This document shows, piece after piece, positions 7,297 through 14,652 of a DNA stretch of 64,000 nt. The notes below the pieces were generated by a model. The model was given only the letters and a program-made list of their open reading frames with translations. It was not told the origin of the DNA and made no database searches. This DNA is from Clostridia bacterium (GTDB taxonomy: Bacteria; Bacillota; Clostridia; Oscillospirales; CAG-272): positions 47,204 through 111,203 of the forward strand of contig JAFTLQ010000006.1 of NCBI GenBank assembly GCA_017455905.1. The letters run 5' to 3'. The stretch's first letter is position 1. The number at the start of each line of letters is the position of its first letter. Both the position numbers and the translations under genes were made by a program.

Positions 7297-8298
7297 ATGG
7301 AATCCCAAAACAACGTAAGAATCAAAATGTTAAAGATATGGGAACTTCTCTGTCAAGAGACAGACGAAGATCATCCGATGGACACAATCACAATACTCGC
7401 TAAATTGAAGGAAATGGGGATCGTTTGCGACAGACGTACCCTATATAATGACATAAAGATCCTGAATGACTGTGGTTATGAAATAATCTGCCGCCGTTCT
7501 CGGAATAACGAATATTTTGTTATTGACCGTAGCTTTGATTTGCCCGAATTACATATTCTTCTCGATGCTATTCAGGCAGCCGGATTTATTACAAAATCCA
7601 AAAGCAAGGTGCTGATAGATAAGGTTGCAAGTCTCGCAGGAAGTCGTAAAGGCGAAGTTCTCAAGAGAAACATTGTTGCCTTCAATACGACAAAGAACAC
7701 CAATGAGGCAATTTACTATTCTATCAACGAGATTATTGAAGCTATCAAGCAACAGAAAAAGATAGCGTTCCTCTACTTCGATTATGACCATAAGCACAAT
7801 AGAGTTTATCGCAAAGACGGGCACCATTATGTAGTGAATCCTTTTGCAACGGTGTTCTCTAACGATAACTACTATCTTGTGTGTTATAACGACGTACACC
7901 GAACTATCACTCATTATCGTATTGACAGAATGGATAAGGTTATAATCTTGCCTGATAAGCCCATTTCACCTTTGCCTGAAGGTCAAACTTTTAGCATTTC
8001 AAGACACAAGAAACAAGTCTTTGGAATGTACACCGGAAACGAGGTTGAGGTCACATTTGTCATAGATAAAGAACTGATCGACGTTGTGTTTGAAAAGTTT
8101 GGAGAAAAGACAAAAATAATGCCCTACGGAGACGATAAATACCTGTTCAAAGCTGAAGTCCAAGTAAGCCCTGTATTTCTCGGTTGGGTATGTGCTTTTG
8201 GAAAGCGTTTGAAGGTAACTTCGCCCCAAAGCGTAGTTGATAGCATCCAAGCACATTTGGAAGAATTGAGACAAAATTACGAAACCAAAGGAGAATGA
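7297..8298 (+). CDS. WYL-domain transcriptional regulator 2
   Basis: 333 residues from ATG 7297, chosen over the ATG at 7279 because GGGGAGG lies 9 bases before it. Same architecture as the 3704 protein and highly similar throughout (shared ARLKLL-type start, YNDIKILNDCGYEIICR, then NTTKNTNEAIYYSINEI, then YVVNPFATVFSNDNYYLV). Its codon choice is somewhat less AT-rich than that of copy 1. It is followed within 3 bases by a SIMPL-domain gene, with which it is cotranscribed. Confidence 0.9.
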   Translation: MESQNNVRIKMLKIWELLCQETDEDHPMDTITILAKLKEMGIVCDRRTLYNDIKILNDCGYEIICRRSRNNEYFVIDRSFDLPELHILLDAIQAAGFITKSKSKVLIDKVASLAGSRKGEVLKRNIVAFNTTKNTNEAIYYSINEIIEAIKQQKKIAFLYFDYDHKHNRVYRKDGHHYVVNPFATVFSNDNYYLVCYNDVHRTITHYRIDRMDKVIILPDKPISPLPEGQTFSISRHKKQVFGMYTGNEVEVTFVIDKELIDVVFEKFGEKTKIMPYGDDKYLFKAEVQVSPVFLGWVCAFGKRLKVTSPQSVVDSIQAHLEELRQNYETKGE

Positions 8299-8300
8299 AA

Positions 8301-8960
8301 ATGCCAAGAACTATTACTGTAAAAGGTGTAGGTGCAGTATCCGCCAAGCCTGATTTAATCGTTATTACAATGACTCTCGAAAACAAAGATATGGATTACG
8401 AAACTTCGGTTGATATGTCTGCAAAACAGATTCAAGAACTTTGCTCTGCGCTTGTTCAAATTGGATTTGAACAGATAGATTTGAAGACAACGAGTTTCAA
8501 CGTAAGCACCTCGTATGATAATGTGAAGGATCGCAATGGCAATTACAAGAGAGTCTTCGATGGGTACGAATGTACACACCGTCTGAAGTTGGAATTTGAC
8601 TTGGATATTTCCTTGCTTGGAAAGGTACTCGCAGCTATCGCTTCTTGCTCTGCTAACCCTGAACTTTCTATCGGATTTACTGTTAAAGAACCCTCTGCGG
8701 TAAGTGCCGAATTACTTAAGTCTGCTACTGCAAATGCAAAAGCAAAAGCAGAGATTCTTTGCGAGGCTTCGGGGGTAAAATTGGGCTCTTTGCTAACTAT
8801 TGATTACAATTGGGGTGAACTCAATGTGTATTCCACTACAAGATACGAAATGGAAGAAAAGTGTATGGCAATGCCTTGTGGCGGAATTGCCGATATGAAT
8901 TTTGAACCTGACGATATAGACGTAAGTGATACGGTAACATTCGTTTGGGAGATTGCATAA
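8301..8960 (+). CDS. SIMPL-domain (DUF541) protein, cytosolic form
   Basis: 219 residues. The start ATG 8301 lies 7 bases after AAAGGAG. The ITVKGVGAVSAKPDLIVITM opening and the later EPSAVSAELLKSATANAKAK segment are typical of SIMPL/DUF541 (BP26-like) proteins. Most relatives are exported; here there is no signal peptide, so the protein should stay in the cytosol. Cotranscribed with WYL regulator 2 and followed 11 bases later by the integrase remnant. Biochemical role unknown. Confidence 0.85.
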   Translation: MPRTITVKGVGAVSAKPDLIVITMTLENKDMDYETSVDMSAKQIQELCSALVQIGFEQIDLKTTSFNVSTSYDNVKDRNGNYKRVFDGYECTHRLKLEFDLDISLLGKVLAAIASCSANPELSIGFTVKEPSAVSAELLKSATANAKAKAEILCEASGVKLGSLLTIDYNWGELNVYSTTRYEMEEKCMAMPCGGIADMNFEPDDIDVSDTVTFVWEIA

Positions 8961-8971
8961 GGAGGAGTTCA

Positions 8972-9598
8972 ATGGGAGTAACGCGAGAAACATTAGAAAA
9001 CGGAAATGTATTAAAAGCACTTACTGCTTCTCCAACGCTGATTCAAGCATTGAAGGAGTACCGCATTTGGTGGGATGTTCGGAGAGAAACTTATGGTGAT
9101 TATCTACAGGAAACGGATAAAATTTTCACTCAAAACAACGGCAAAAACATTCACCCAAGCACGCTTTATGAATGGAACAAAAGAATCCTTAAAGCCGCCG
9201 GAATCGAGCATTATTCATTGCACAGTATTCGACACACGAATATCACTATGCAGATTGCCGCAGGAGTTCCTATTGTAACGGTATCTGCTCGTGCAGGACA
9301 CGCTCGTGCAAGCACTACAACCGACACCTATGCTCACTTCATTCGCAGTAGCGACGTCGCCGCAGCCGAAACGATAGATCACCTTTTCGATAACGGAGAC
9401 CAACCCGATACCACCACAATAACGGAACCTCCCAAAAAGAAGGTTGAGCTCGTTCAATCCTTCAGAAAAGCGAAAGCTGAAATGGAGCGTTTAGGGATTG
9501 AAACCTATGACGAATATCTTGAATATTTGGAGTTCGTAGAAGCTACCAAAAGCAGAGGTAGTGGTCAGGGTGCAGACGGTGATACCGAGATGGACTGA
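8972..9598 (+). CDS. Beheaded tyrosine recombinase (integrase C-terminal part)
   Basis: 208 residues from ATG 8972 with its own GGAGG site. Contains the C-terminal catalytic half of a phage-type tyrosine recombinase: LHSIRHTN (box II His-x2-Arg), AGHARASTT (second His) and the nucleophile TDTYAHFI. The N-terminal arm-binding and core-binding domains, and the first catalytic Arg, are missing (full-length relatives have about 380-400 residues). It cannot recombine alone. The C-terminal extension after the Tyr helix is long and charged (ESI-like PPKKKVELVQSFRKAKAEME). Right-most gene of the inner element, as expected for an integrase next to its attachment site. Confidence 0.9.
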   Translation: MGVTRETLENGNVLKALTASPTLIQALKEYRIWWDVRRETYGDYLQETDKIFTQNNGKNIHPSTLYEWNKRILKAAGIEHYSLHSIRHTNITMQIAAGVPIVTVSARAGHARASTTTDTYAHFIRSSDVAAAETIDHLFDNGDQPDTTTITEPPKKKVELVQSFRKAKAEMERLGIETYDEYLEYLEFVEATKSRGSGQGADGDTEMD

Positions 9599-9611
9599 AC
9601 CCATCAAAAAA

Positions 9612-9647
9612 AGAATGCACTCTTTGAAAAAAGGGTGCATTTTCTAT
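9612..9647 (+). terminator. Terminator after integrase remnant
   Basis: GAATGCAC...GTGCATTTTC hairpin with a T-rich 3' side. Confidence 0.75.
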
Positions 9648-9679
9648 TCAAATACGGTGCATAAATAATCGCATACGCA

Positions 9680-9708
9680 TTGACAATTTGTTGATTTTAT
9701 GGTATAAT
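9680..9708 (+). promoter_or_regulatory. Orphan sigma-A promoter facing the att region
   Basis: TTGACA 9680-9685, TATAAT 9703-9708, 17-base spacer: near-consensus, but no gene follows. Transcription would run through a small hairpin (GGAAT...ATTCC), the arm repeats and the tRNA fragment to the terminator at 10008. In a circular form of the element this promoter would point across the junction. Confidence 0.7.
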
Positions 9709-9789
9709 ATTTATGCTGAAATTGGAATAGGAATTTAATATAGCATTCCAACGAGACGAACCTTTATTACAAGTGTGAATGGCACGATT

Positions 9790-9834
9790 TTGTACACCCG
9801 TGTACACCCTATTTTGTACACCCTTTGTACACCC
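9790..9834 (+). repeat. Four TTGTACACCC direct repeats (arm-type sites)
   Basis: Copies begin at 9790, 9800 (GTGTACACCC), 9814 and 9825. Spaced 10-14 bases, they resemble integrase arm sites of an element ending in the tRNA junction 126 bases further on. Degenerate pairs recur at 12591, 13853 and 14653. Confidence 0.75.
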
Positions 9835-9960
9835 GAAAGGCAAAAAGCAGGGCGAAAGTTACTTCAAATCACGCACAAAACGAAAGATATTTGACGAAAA
9901 ATACGCCAAAAACCGCCTAAAATAAGCCATTTTGAAGATAGACTCAAACACTTGAATAAA

Positions 9961-10004
9961 CTCCTAAGTTTCTGTTGTGAGTTCGATTCTCGCCGGGGAG
10001 GCCA
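9961..10004 (+). pseudogene. 3' half of a tRNA-Arg gene (inner attachment junction)
   Basis: Begins exactly at the anticodon loop CTCCTAA (9961-9967), then a T-arm GTGAG-TTCGATT-CTCGC, acceptor strand CGGGGAG, discriminator G and CCA. Its 5' partner (CTCCCCG...) is absent. A second integration junction with the same core as 1425-1431 and 11489-11495. Preceded by non-tRNA DNA whose ACGCC...AAAATA...CATTTT pattern resembles that left of 11489. Confidence 0.85.
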
Positions 10005-10007
10005 TAA

Positions 10008-10036
10008 GACCGCTTTAATGCGGTCTTTTTCTTTTT
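10008..10036 (+). terminator. Terminator behind tRNA 3' fragment
   Basis: GACCGC-TTTAATGC... pairs GACCGC with GCGGTC, followed by TTTTTCTTTTTT. Confidence 0.85.
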
Positions 10037-10044
10037 TGTCACCA

Positions 10045-10078
10045 ACAAAAAAGTTGGCTAAGATCACCTTAGCCAACT
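10045..10078 (-). terminator. Terminator of the phosphatase gene
   Basis: 11-bp perfect stem AGTTGGCTAAG/CTTAGCCAACT with a T-run on the minus strand (A-run at 10046-10052). Confidence 0.85.
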
Positions 10079-10091
10079 GTCACCTTGTTTA

Positions 10092-11168
10092 TTATGTTTT
10101 TTCGATTAAAAGCTCTCTCACCGCATTTATTTCGGAATCTGCAAGCCCCAATGAACGCAAAAAATTTTCTGTTGCTGTTTGGTAGCTGTCACCGTAGGTA
10201 AGCAACTTCTCACAAAATTTACCCATAGCAATATAGTTCACATTATCATTCTGTTGTACGTATGCGCGAGATCGCTTACCTTGCGGCGAAAACGTGGTCA
10301 TTTCATAACAATGCATAGCATCGGCAAATCCAACGCCCAGCAGACAATGTAGCAGGAAAACGATCGTACCGGTTCTATCCGCGCCTGCGTTACAGTGCAA
10401 ATACACAGGATAGTTTTCCGCTTTCCCAAGCACGCGGAATATATCGGGAATGTTTTTATTGCGCTCATCATTCGAAAAAATATTGTCATAAGTCGGCATC
10501 GGAAGCTTATAATACGGCAGCGAAGCGTCTAATTCATTCGCCGTTTGAACTGGTTTTTCCCCACTTTCCGTATAATAGCAATCGTCATCGCCCGTGACGC
10601 GGAGATCTATTTCCGAGCGGATTCCAAGCTCCTTTACCATGATCTTACGAACGCCGTCTGTCATGCGATACGTATTGTTCCAGCGATTGTTCAAATGCGT
10701 ACCACGGTAAAACATACCGTATTTCACTTTGCCGCACGGTGTACTATAACCGCCTGCGTCTCTTACGTTTCTGGGTCCAAATCCCTCATCATCCATACAC
10801 CTTAGCGGACGGACGATGCAGTTTTCAGTAACAAAGCTTATCCTCTCCGAACAAGCCTCTCCGTTTGTGGAAAACACCTGCGCGTAATATTTCGTATCAG
10901 GCAGCAGCGTAGCGAGATTGACCTTGTTGTCCTTAATAACCCGCTCCGCATACGGAGTAAGTGTTTCCAGCTTTGAAAAACGCAAGATACAGCCGTCTGC
11001 ATCTCCTTCAAGATACAAATATGATTCCTGCTTATCCGCATCGCCTGACGGCGTGTTTTTCACCATTTCTGCGCTCACCTCAAAATCCATTTCAAGATAT
11101 GCGCGAAGGGTGGGATGCAGGAGCGTCACCACACTATCGATAGGTTTAAACACAATGCTATATGCCAC
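10092..11168 (-). CDS. Tyrosine-protein phosphatase (Y_phosphatase3 type)
   Basis: 358 residues. Residues about 1-110 look like a beta-sandwich (fibronectin-III-like) N-terminal domain. The phosphatase domain follows (FGPRNVRDAGGYST, general region 130-340) with the P-loop HCNAGADRTGT, matching CX5R, and an upstream EIDLR strand. No signal peptide is apparent. It could dephosphorylate phosphotyrosine proteins or phosphoinositides/sugars. Only gene between the inner and outer tRNA junctions; reads towards the left, opposite to the other cargo. Start ATG follows AAGGAG. Confidence 0.85.
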   Translation of the reverse strand: MAYSIVFKPIDSVVTLLHPTLRAYLEMDFEVSAEMVKNTPSGDADKQESYLYLEGDADGCILRFSKLETLTPYAERVIKDNKVNLATLLPDTKYYAQVFSTNGEACSERISFVTENCIVRPLRCMDDEGFGPRNVRDAGGYSTPCGKVKYGMFYRGTHLNNRWNNTYRMTDGVRKIMVKELGIRSEIDLRVTGDDDCYYTESGEKPVQTANELDASLPYYKLPMPTYDNIFSNDERNKNIPDIFRVLGKAENYPVYLHCNAGADRTGTIVFLLHCLLGVGFADAMHCYEMTTFSPQGKRSRAYVQQNDNVNYIAMGKFCEKLLTYGDSYQTATENFLRSLGLADSEINAVRELLIEKT

Positions 11169-11323
11169 AATAAAACTCCTTGGTTAGTAAGAAAAGATAT
11201 TATCATTATAATTCCTTTCGCTTAAAAAAACAAGGTGTTTTTTATTATTTATCAAATACCCTTAGAAGAAAATACGCGATCACTATCCATGCAGTTGTAG
11301 TGCTTAGATGAAAGCGTATCAAA

Positions 11324-11363
11324 TTGGCATAGTTTTGGTATAATTTTTGGTATTAAAGTTGGT
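11324..11363 (+). repeat. Four TTGGYATWR direct repeats (right arm-type sites)
   Basis: TTGGCATAG, TTGGTATAA, TTGGTATTA, TTGGTATTA at about 10-12-base spacing, 125 bases before the tRNA 3' half. The same motif type occurs beside the left junction (1525-1550), tying 1431 and 11489 together as ends of one element. Confidence 0.65.
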
Positions 11364-11488
11364 ATTAGAAGCGAAAATTACTTGACGAAACGAACAAAAA
11401 GCCTTAAAATAGACGCATTTTAGGGCATAAAACGCACGAAAATCAAGAAAAATCGCATTTTTAACGCCACTTTTACGGTAGGAAAGCA

Positions 11489-11533
11489 CTCCTAAACGGT
11501 AGGTCGGAGGTTCGAATCCTCTCGTCGACGCCA
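11489..11533 (+). pseudogene. 3' half of host tRNA-Arg(CCU)
   Basis: Starts with the loop CTCCTAA and continues through anticodon-stem strand ACGGT, variable region AGGTC, T-arm GGAGG-TTCGAAT-CCTCT, acceptor CGTCGAC, G and CCA. The acceptor pairs perfectly with GTCGACG at 1393, so this is the other half of the host gene, displaced by about 10 kb. One anticodon-stem pair (C-A) would be mismatched on rejoining, so it has drifted or the element supplied the core. Confidence 0.88.
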
Positions 11534-11560
11534 AAGGCAGCCGAAAGGCTGCCTTTTAAG
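11533..11560 (+). terminator. Host tRNA-Arg terminator
   Basis: AAAGGCAGCC-GAAA-GGCTGCCTTTT hairpin directly after the CCA. Confidence 0.85.
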
Positions 11561-11573
11561 TAAAAAGGTATAG

Positions 11574-12428
11574 GAATTTATATTTTCACCACAGCCACCA
11601 AGCATAGGCGCAAAATGGAACCTATGCGGCTTATTATATAAAGAAAAAGACCGACTTCCGTCGCTCGCTAACGTTGTTCTCCATAACGACGTTGAAAGCG
11701 TTGGATACGAAGCTTTCCATGGTTGCGGACTTACAACAATTACATTTGGAAACGGCATTAAAAGCATTGACGAGTATGCTTTTAACGGAACTTACAACAC
11801 CGTGGCTATACATATAGATTCAATTGCTACGTGGTGCAATATTGACTTTGGAAGCAATTCACTTCCATACAACAAAAACTTGGTGATTGATGGCACTATT
11901 GTTAAAGACGTTGTGATTCCTGACGGCATTACCGAAATAAAACCGTATGCGTTTTATTATTTTAAAAATATCGAAAGTGTTACATTAGGAAAAGACGTGA
12001 CGAGCATCGGCGAATGGGCTTTCTATTTTTGTAACGGACTAAAGACGGTCGAATTTAACGAAGGTCTGTTATCAATCGAAGATTATGCGTTTGGTGCGTG
12101 CTCCGGTTTGACACAAATTATTTTTCCGGACAGCTTACAGACGATCAAGGAAGGTGCGTTCAGCGGATGTAGCAGCCTTGCGTCGATTGTTTTGGGGCGC
12201 AAAATTACAACTATCGAAGCGTATGCTTTCAGCAGCTCATATCCTTGGCCGATATACTATCACGGCGCCTTCAGCGAGTTCAATGCAACGATAGGTAAAA
12301 ACAATCAAAACTTGAACGTTGCAAAGCAAGGCATATACTATTATTCTTCAACAGAACCTACGGATACGAATTACACCTATTGGTATTATTCCGATGATGG
12401 CGTTCCAACACTTTGGCCAACGGAATAA
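11574..12428 (+). pseudogene. 5'-truncated leucine-rich-repeat (LRR_5/BspA-like) surface protein
   Basis: The frame is open from 11574 (after TAG 11571) to 12428 but contains no plausible start with a ribosome site; GTG 11802 has none. Clear LRR_5 repeats run from about 11650: LPSLANVVLHNDVESVGYEAF, then GCGLTTITFGNGIKSIDEYAF, and so on, about 7 units, ending in an aromatic tail. BspA-like proteins are cell-surface adhesins. The signal peptide and early repeats are missing, and the fragment begins just after the tRNA terminator, so it was probably cut by an insertion or deletion at this hot spot. Confidence 0.75.
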
Positions 12429-12590
12429 ATCGAAAAAAGTCTGCGTCGCACGATGTACGCACAGACTTTGACTAACGACTTGGCGGCAGGCTATGCAATA
12501 TAGCTTGTCGCCTTTTCTTTTTTCTTCTCTACATGTAACTTGCGAATGTAGGTTTTTTCATTTTTTAAAAGGTCGCCTATAAGGTCTTTT
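12429..12590. other. Hairpin-rich spacer
   Basis: No gene. Three hairpins: AGTCTGCG...CGCACAGACTT (about 12438-12470), GGCGGCA...TTGTCGCC with a T-run (about 12483-12520), and CTACAT...ATGTAGGTTTTTTC (about 12529-12560). They act as terminators for the LRR fragment or are relics of lost neighbours. Confidence 0.5.
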
Positions 12591-12680
12591 TTGTCCACCC
12601 GTTGTACACCCGCACGATATAAGACACCACAAAATCGCCCGCACGCCGATAGCCGGGGCACGTATGAAAGCTCCTATTCT
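12591..12680 (+). repeat. Relic element end R1 (TTGTCCACCC-TTGTACACCC ... CTCCTA)
   Basis: TTGTCCACCC (12591) and TTGTACACCC (12602), 11 bases apart, then CGCACGATA, then a segment GATAGCCGGGGCACGTATGA (12649-12668) and GCTCCTATTCT, which resembles the att core CTCCTAA. R3 at 14653 shares all these parts in the same order. Interpreted as a decayed right end of an integrated element. Confidence 0.65.
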
Positions 12681-12709
12681 GTATCAATTTCTCACAAAAA
12701 CACATACTA

Positions 12710-12783
12710 TTTACGAGAAAATTCAAGTTTTTCTCACATCCCATTGACTAATCTCGTAAAATATGCTATAATTTATGAGAAAA
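12710..12783 (+). promoter_or_regulatory. Fic promoter with three TTTAYGAGAAAA-type sites
   Basis: TTGACT 12744-12749, TATAAT 12767-12772, 17-base spacer. The motif TTTACGAGAAAA (12710-12721) recurs inverted as TCTCGTAAA between the boxes (12752-12760) and directly as TTTATGAGAAAA (12772-12783) over the start region; a weaker TTTTTCTCAC lies at about 12728. This suggests repression by the winged-helix tail of the Fic protein itself. Confidence 0.7.
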
Positions 12784-12803
12784 CAAGTTGCTTGGGAGTT
12801 TGT

Positions 12804-13850
12804 ATGAGAAAATTCAACTATACGGCATTAAAAAATATGAAGTGGGATTCCGAAATGATGGGATACGTTGCCATCATTCACGAAATGAAGGGTAAGCAGG
12901 TACTTTATCTTAGGCAAAAGCCCGAAACGCTTGACAAGCTTGTAGAAATCGCAAAGGTACAAAGCACCGAAAGCTCCAACGAGATCGAGGGAATCCGCAC
13001 GACTAACACTCGCCTGAAGCAGCTTGTGTCAGAAAAAACAACACCAAAAAATCGTGACGAGCAAGAAATCGCCGGATATCGTGATGCGCTTGCCGTGATA
13101 CACGAAAGCTTTGAATATATTCCTCTGACAACGAATTATCTTTTACAGTTGCATAAAATTTTGTATAGCCATTCGGTAAAAGACGTTGGTGGAAAATTCA
13201 AAACGACACAGAATTATATCAGCGCAACCGACAGCGAGGGAAACCCATTCACCCTATTTACGCCGCCTGTGCCGTATGAAACACCCGATATGATATCGGA
13301 GCTTTGCGATGCGTTCAACCGCGCTATCGCAGAATGCGATGTTGACCCGCTTATACTCATACCCATCTTCATTCACGATTTTCTTTGTATCCACCCTTTC
13401 CTCGACGGAAACGGGAGAATGAGCCGCTTGCTCACAACGCTTCTCTTATACCGTAGTGGATATATGGTCGGCAAATATATTTCCTTAGAGGCAAAAATCG
13501 CAAAGAATAAAAATCTATATTACGACGCCTTGGAGCAATCACAAGTCGGTTGGCACGATGCGAGCGATGATCCCACACCTTTCGCTAAGTATTTGCTCGG
13601 TACGATCATATCCGCATATCGTGATTTTGAGGAGCGAATGGACATTGTTGGTGATAAAGATTCCGCTATGGATATCGTTACAAAAGCCGTTGCAACAAGG
13701 ATAGGCAAATTCACAAAGGCGGATATTGCCGCTTTGTGTCCTTCCATCAGCGCAAGCTCTGTGGAAAGCTCACTAAAAAAATTAGTACGTAACGGTGTTG
13801 CTCGAAAACACGGAAACGGTAGAGCTACCTTCTACACAAGAAATATATGA
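12804..13850 (+). CDS. Fic-domain protein with inhibitory motif and wHTH tail
   Basis: 348 residues from ATG 12804 (GGGAG 5 bases upstream; the frame is open further up but enters the repeat). N-terminal Fic_N helices carry SSNEIEGI, matching the (S/T)xxxE(G/N) autoinhibitory motif. The Fic core has HPFLDGNGRMSR, the complete AMPylase active site, at about residue 200. The C-terminus (about 290-348) is a winged-helix domain. Such proteins AMPylate targets such as gyrase or act as toxin/antitoxin in one chain. It is flanked by relic repeats R1 and R2, so it is probably island cargo. Operator copies suggest autoregulation. Confidence 0.88.
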   Translation: MRKFNYTALKNMKWDSEMMGYVAIIHEMKGKQVLYLRQKPETLDKLVEIAKVQSTESSNEIEGIRTTNTRLKQLVSEKTTPKNRDEQEIAGYRDALAVIHESFEYIPLTTNYLLQLHKILYSHSVKDVGGKFKTTQNYISATDSEGNPFTLFTPPVPYETPDMISELCDAFNRAIAECDVDPLILIPIFIHDFLCIHPFLDGNGRMSRLLTTLLLYRSGYMVGKYISLEAKIAKNKNLYYDALEQSQVGWHDASDDPTPFAKYLLGTIISAYRDFEERMDIVGDKDSAMDIVTKAVATRIGKFTKADIAALCPSISASSVESSLKKLVRNGVARKHGNGRATFYTRNI

Positions 13851-13852
13851 GC

Positions 13853-13966
13853 GTCCACCCGCGGTACACCCACACAATATATAGCTCCGTGGAAATCACC
13901 CTCAACCACAAAACCTACCAAGCGTAAAATCTGCATTTCCCTCGGATCTTACGCTTATTTTGCAAA
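13853..13966 (+). repeat. Relic element end R2
   Basis: GTCCACCC (13853) and GGTACACCC (13863), then CACACAATAT, then GCGTAAAATCTGCATTTCC (13922-13940), which continues as a near-copy of 14723-14764 (a palindrome-like block ending TTTTGCAA). Same family as R1 and R3, without a recognisable core. Confidence 0.6.
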
Positions 13967-13971
13967 ACCTC

Positions 13972-14011
13972 TTGACTTGTGGCTAAATATAGTGTATAAT
14001 TTAGCCACAAG
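13972..14011 (+). promoter_or_regulatory. Toxin-antitoxin promoter and operator
   Basis: TTGACT 13972-13977 and TATAAT 13995-14000, 17-base spacer. A 13-bp inverted repeat CTTGTGGCTAAAT/ATTTAGCCACAAG (13976-14011) spans the whole promoter, the usual binding site for a Phd/YefM antitoxin. Confidence 0.85.
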
Positions 14012-14041
14012 AGCATATAATAAAAACGGAGGTAAATCATA

Positions 14042-14299
14042 ATGACTATTATTCCTATGCGTGACTTAAAAGACACCGTTGAAATTGAAAGACGTTGCGC
14101 CGAAGCAGGCGGTCCCGTATTCGTTACTAAAAACGGTTACGGCAGACTTGTTGTAATGGATATTGAGTATTACGAGAAAACAATGAGCAAAATATATGAA
14201 GCCAAGCTTGTAAACGATGGACTTTCCGATATCGAAAGCGGTAAAACCGTAGACGGCGACGCTGTAAGAGCAAGAATGGCCGAGAAGTATGGAGTTTGA
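14042..14299 (+). CDS. Phd/YefM-family antitoxin
   Basis: 85 residues. N-terminal Phd fold (MTIIPMRDLKDTVEIERRC, then GPVFVTKNGYGRLVVMDIEYYE) binds DNA; the C-terminal tail (DIESGKTVDGDAVRARMAEK) would wrap the toxin. Starts at ATG 14042 behind GGAGG and overlaps the toxin gene by 11 bases, the standard coupled arrangement. Probably represses its own promoter through the 13-bp palindrome. Confidence 0.9.
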   Translation: MTIIPMRDLKDTVEIERRCAEAGGPVFVTKNGYGRLVVMDIEYYEKTMSKIYEAKLVNDGLSDIESGKTVDGDAVRARMAEKYGV

Positions 14300-14615
14300 G
14301 TATTCATATCGGTTTACAGAGAAGGCTGCGCAGGATTTTGACGAGATCCTGCGCTACATATCGGTTGACTTGGCAAATCCCGTTGCCGCGCAAAATCTTG
14401 GAAAAAAGATTTTTGAAAAAATTGACGTTGTAAGAGCCTTTCCGAATTCCGGTGCTCCTATTGAAAATGAGTTTTTATCTGATAAGACGGTGCGTAAATT
14501 GTTAGCGGATAATTACATTATTTACTACAAGGCACATTACGAAGAAAACATCATTTCAATCGTCCGTATCGTTTATGGCAAGCGTAATCTTGATGAAATT
14601 TTACGAGATATTTAG
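14289..14615 (+). CDS. ParE/RelE-superfamily toxin
   Basis: 108 residues with the ParE-like order: YRFTEKAAQDFDEILRYIS helices, PNSGAP loop, VRKLLADNYIIYYKAHY strand and a final IVRIVYGKRNLDEIL. ParE relatives poison gyrase, RelE relatives cleave mRNA; the helical hairpin and lack of obvious RelE catalytic residues favour ParE. Coupled to the antitoxin. The pair sits between relic repeats R2 and R3. Confidence 0.88.
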   Translation: MEFEYSYRFTEKAAQDFDEILRYISVDLANPVAAQNLGKKIFEKIDVVRAFPNSGAPIENEFLSDKTVRKLLADNYIIYYKAHYEENIISIVRIVYGKRNLDEILRDI

Positions 14616-14652
14616 TTTTTCGTGCGGGCGAAATATAGAGTTTGATTTATAT

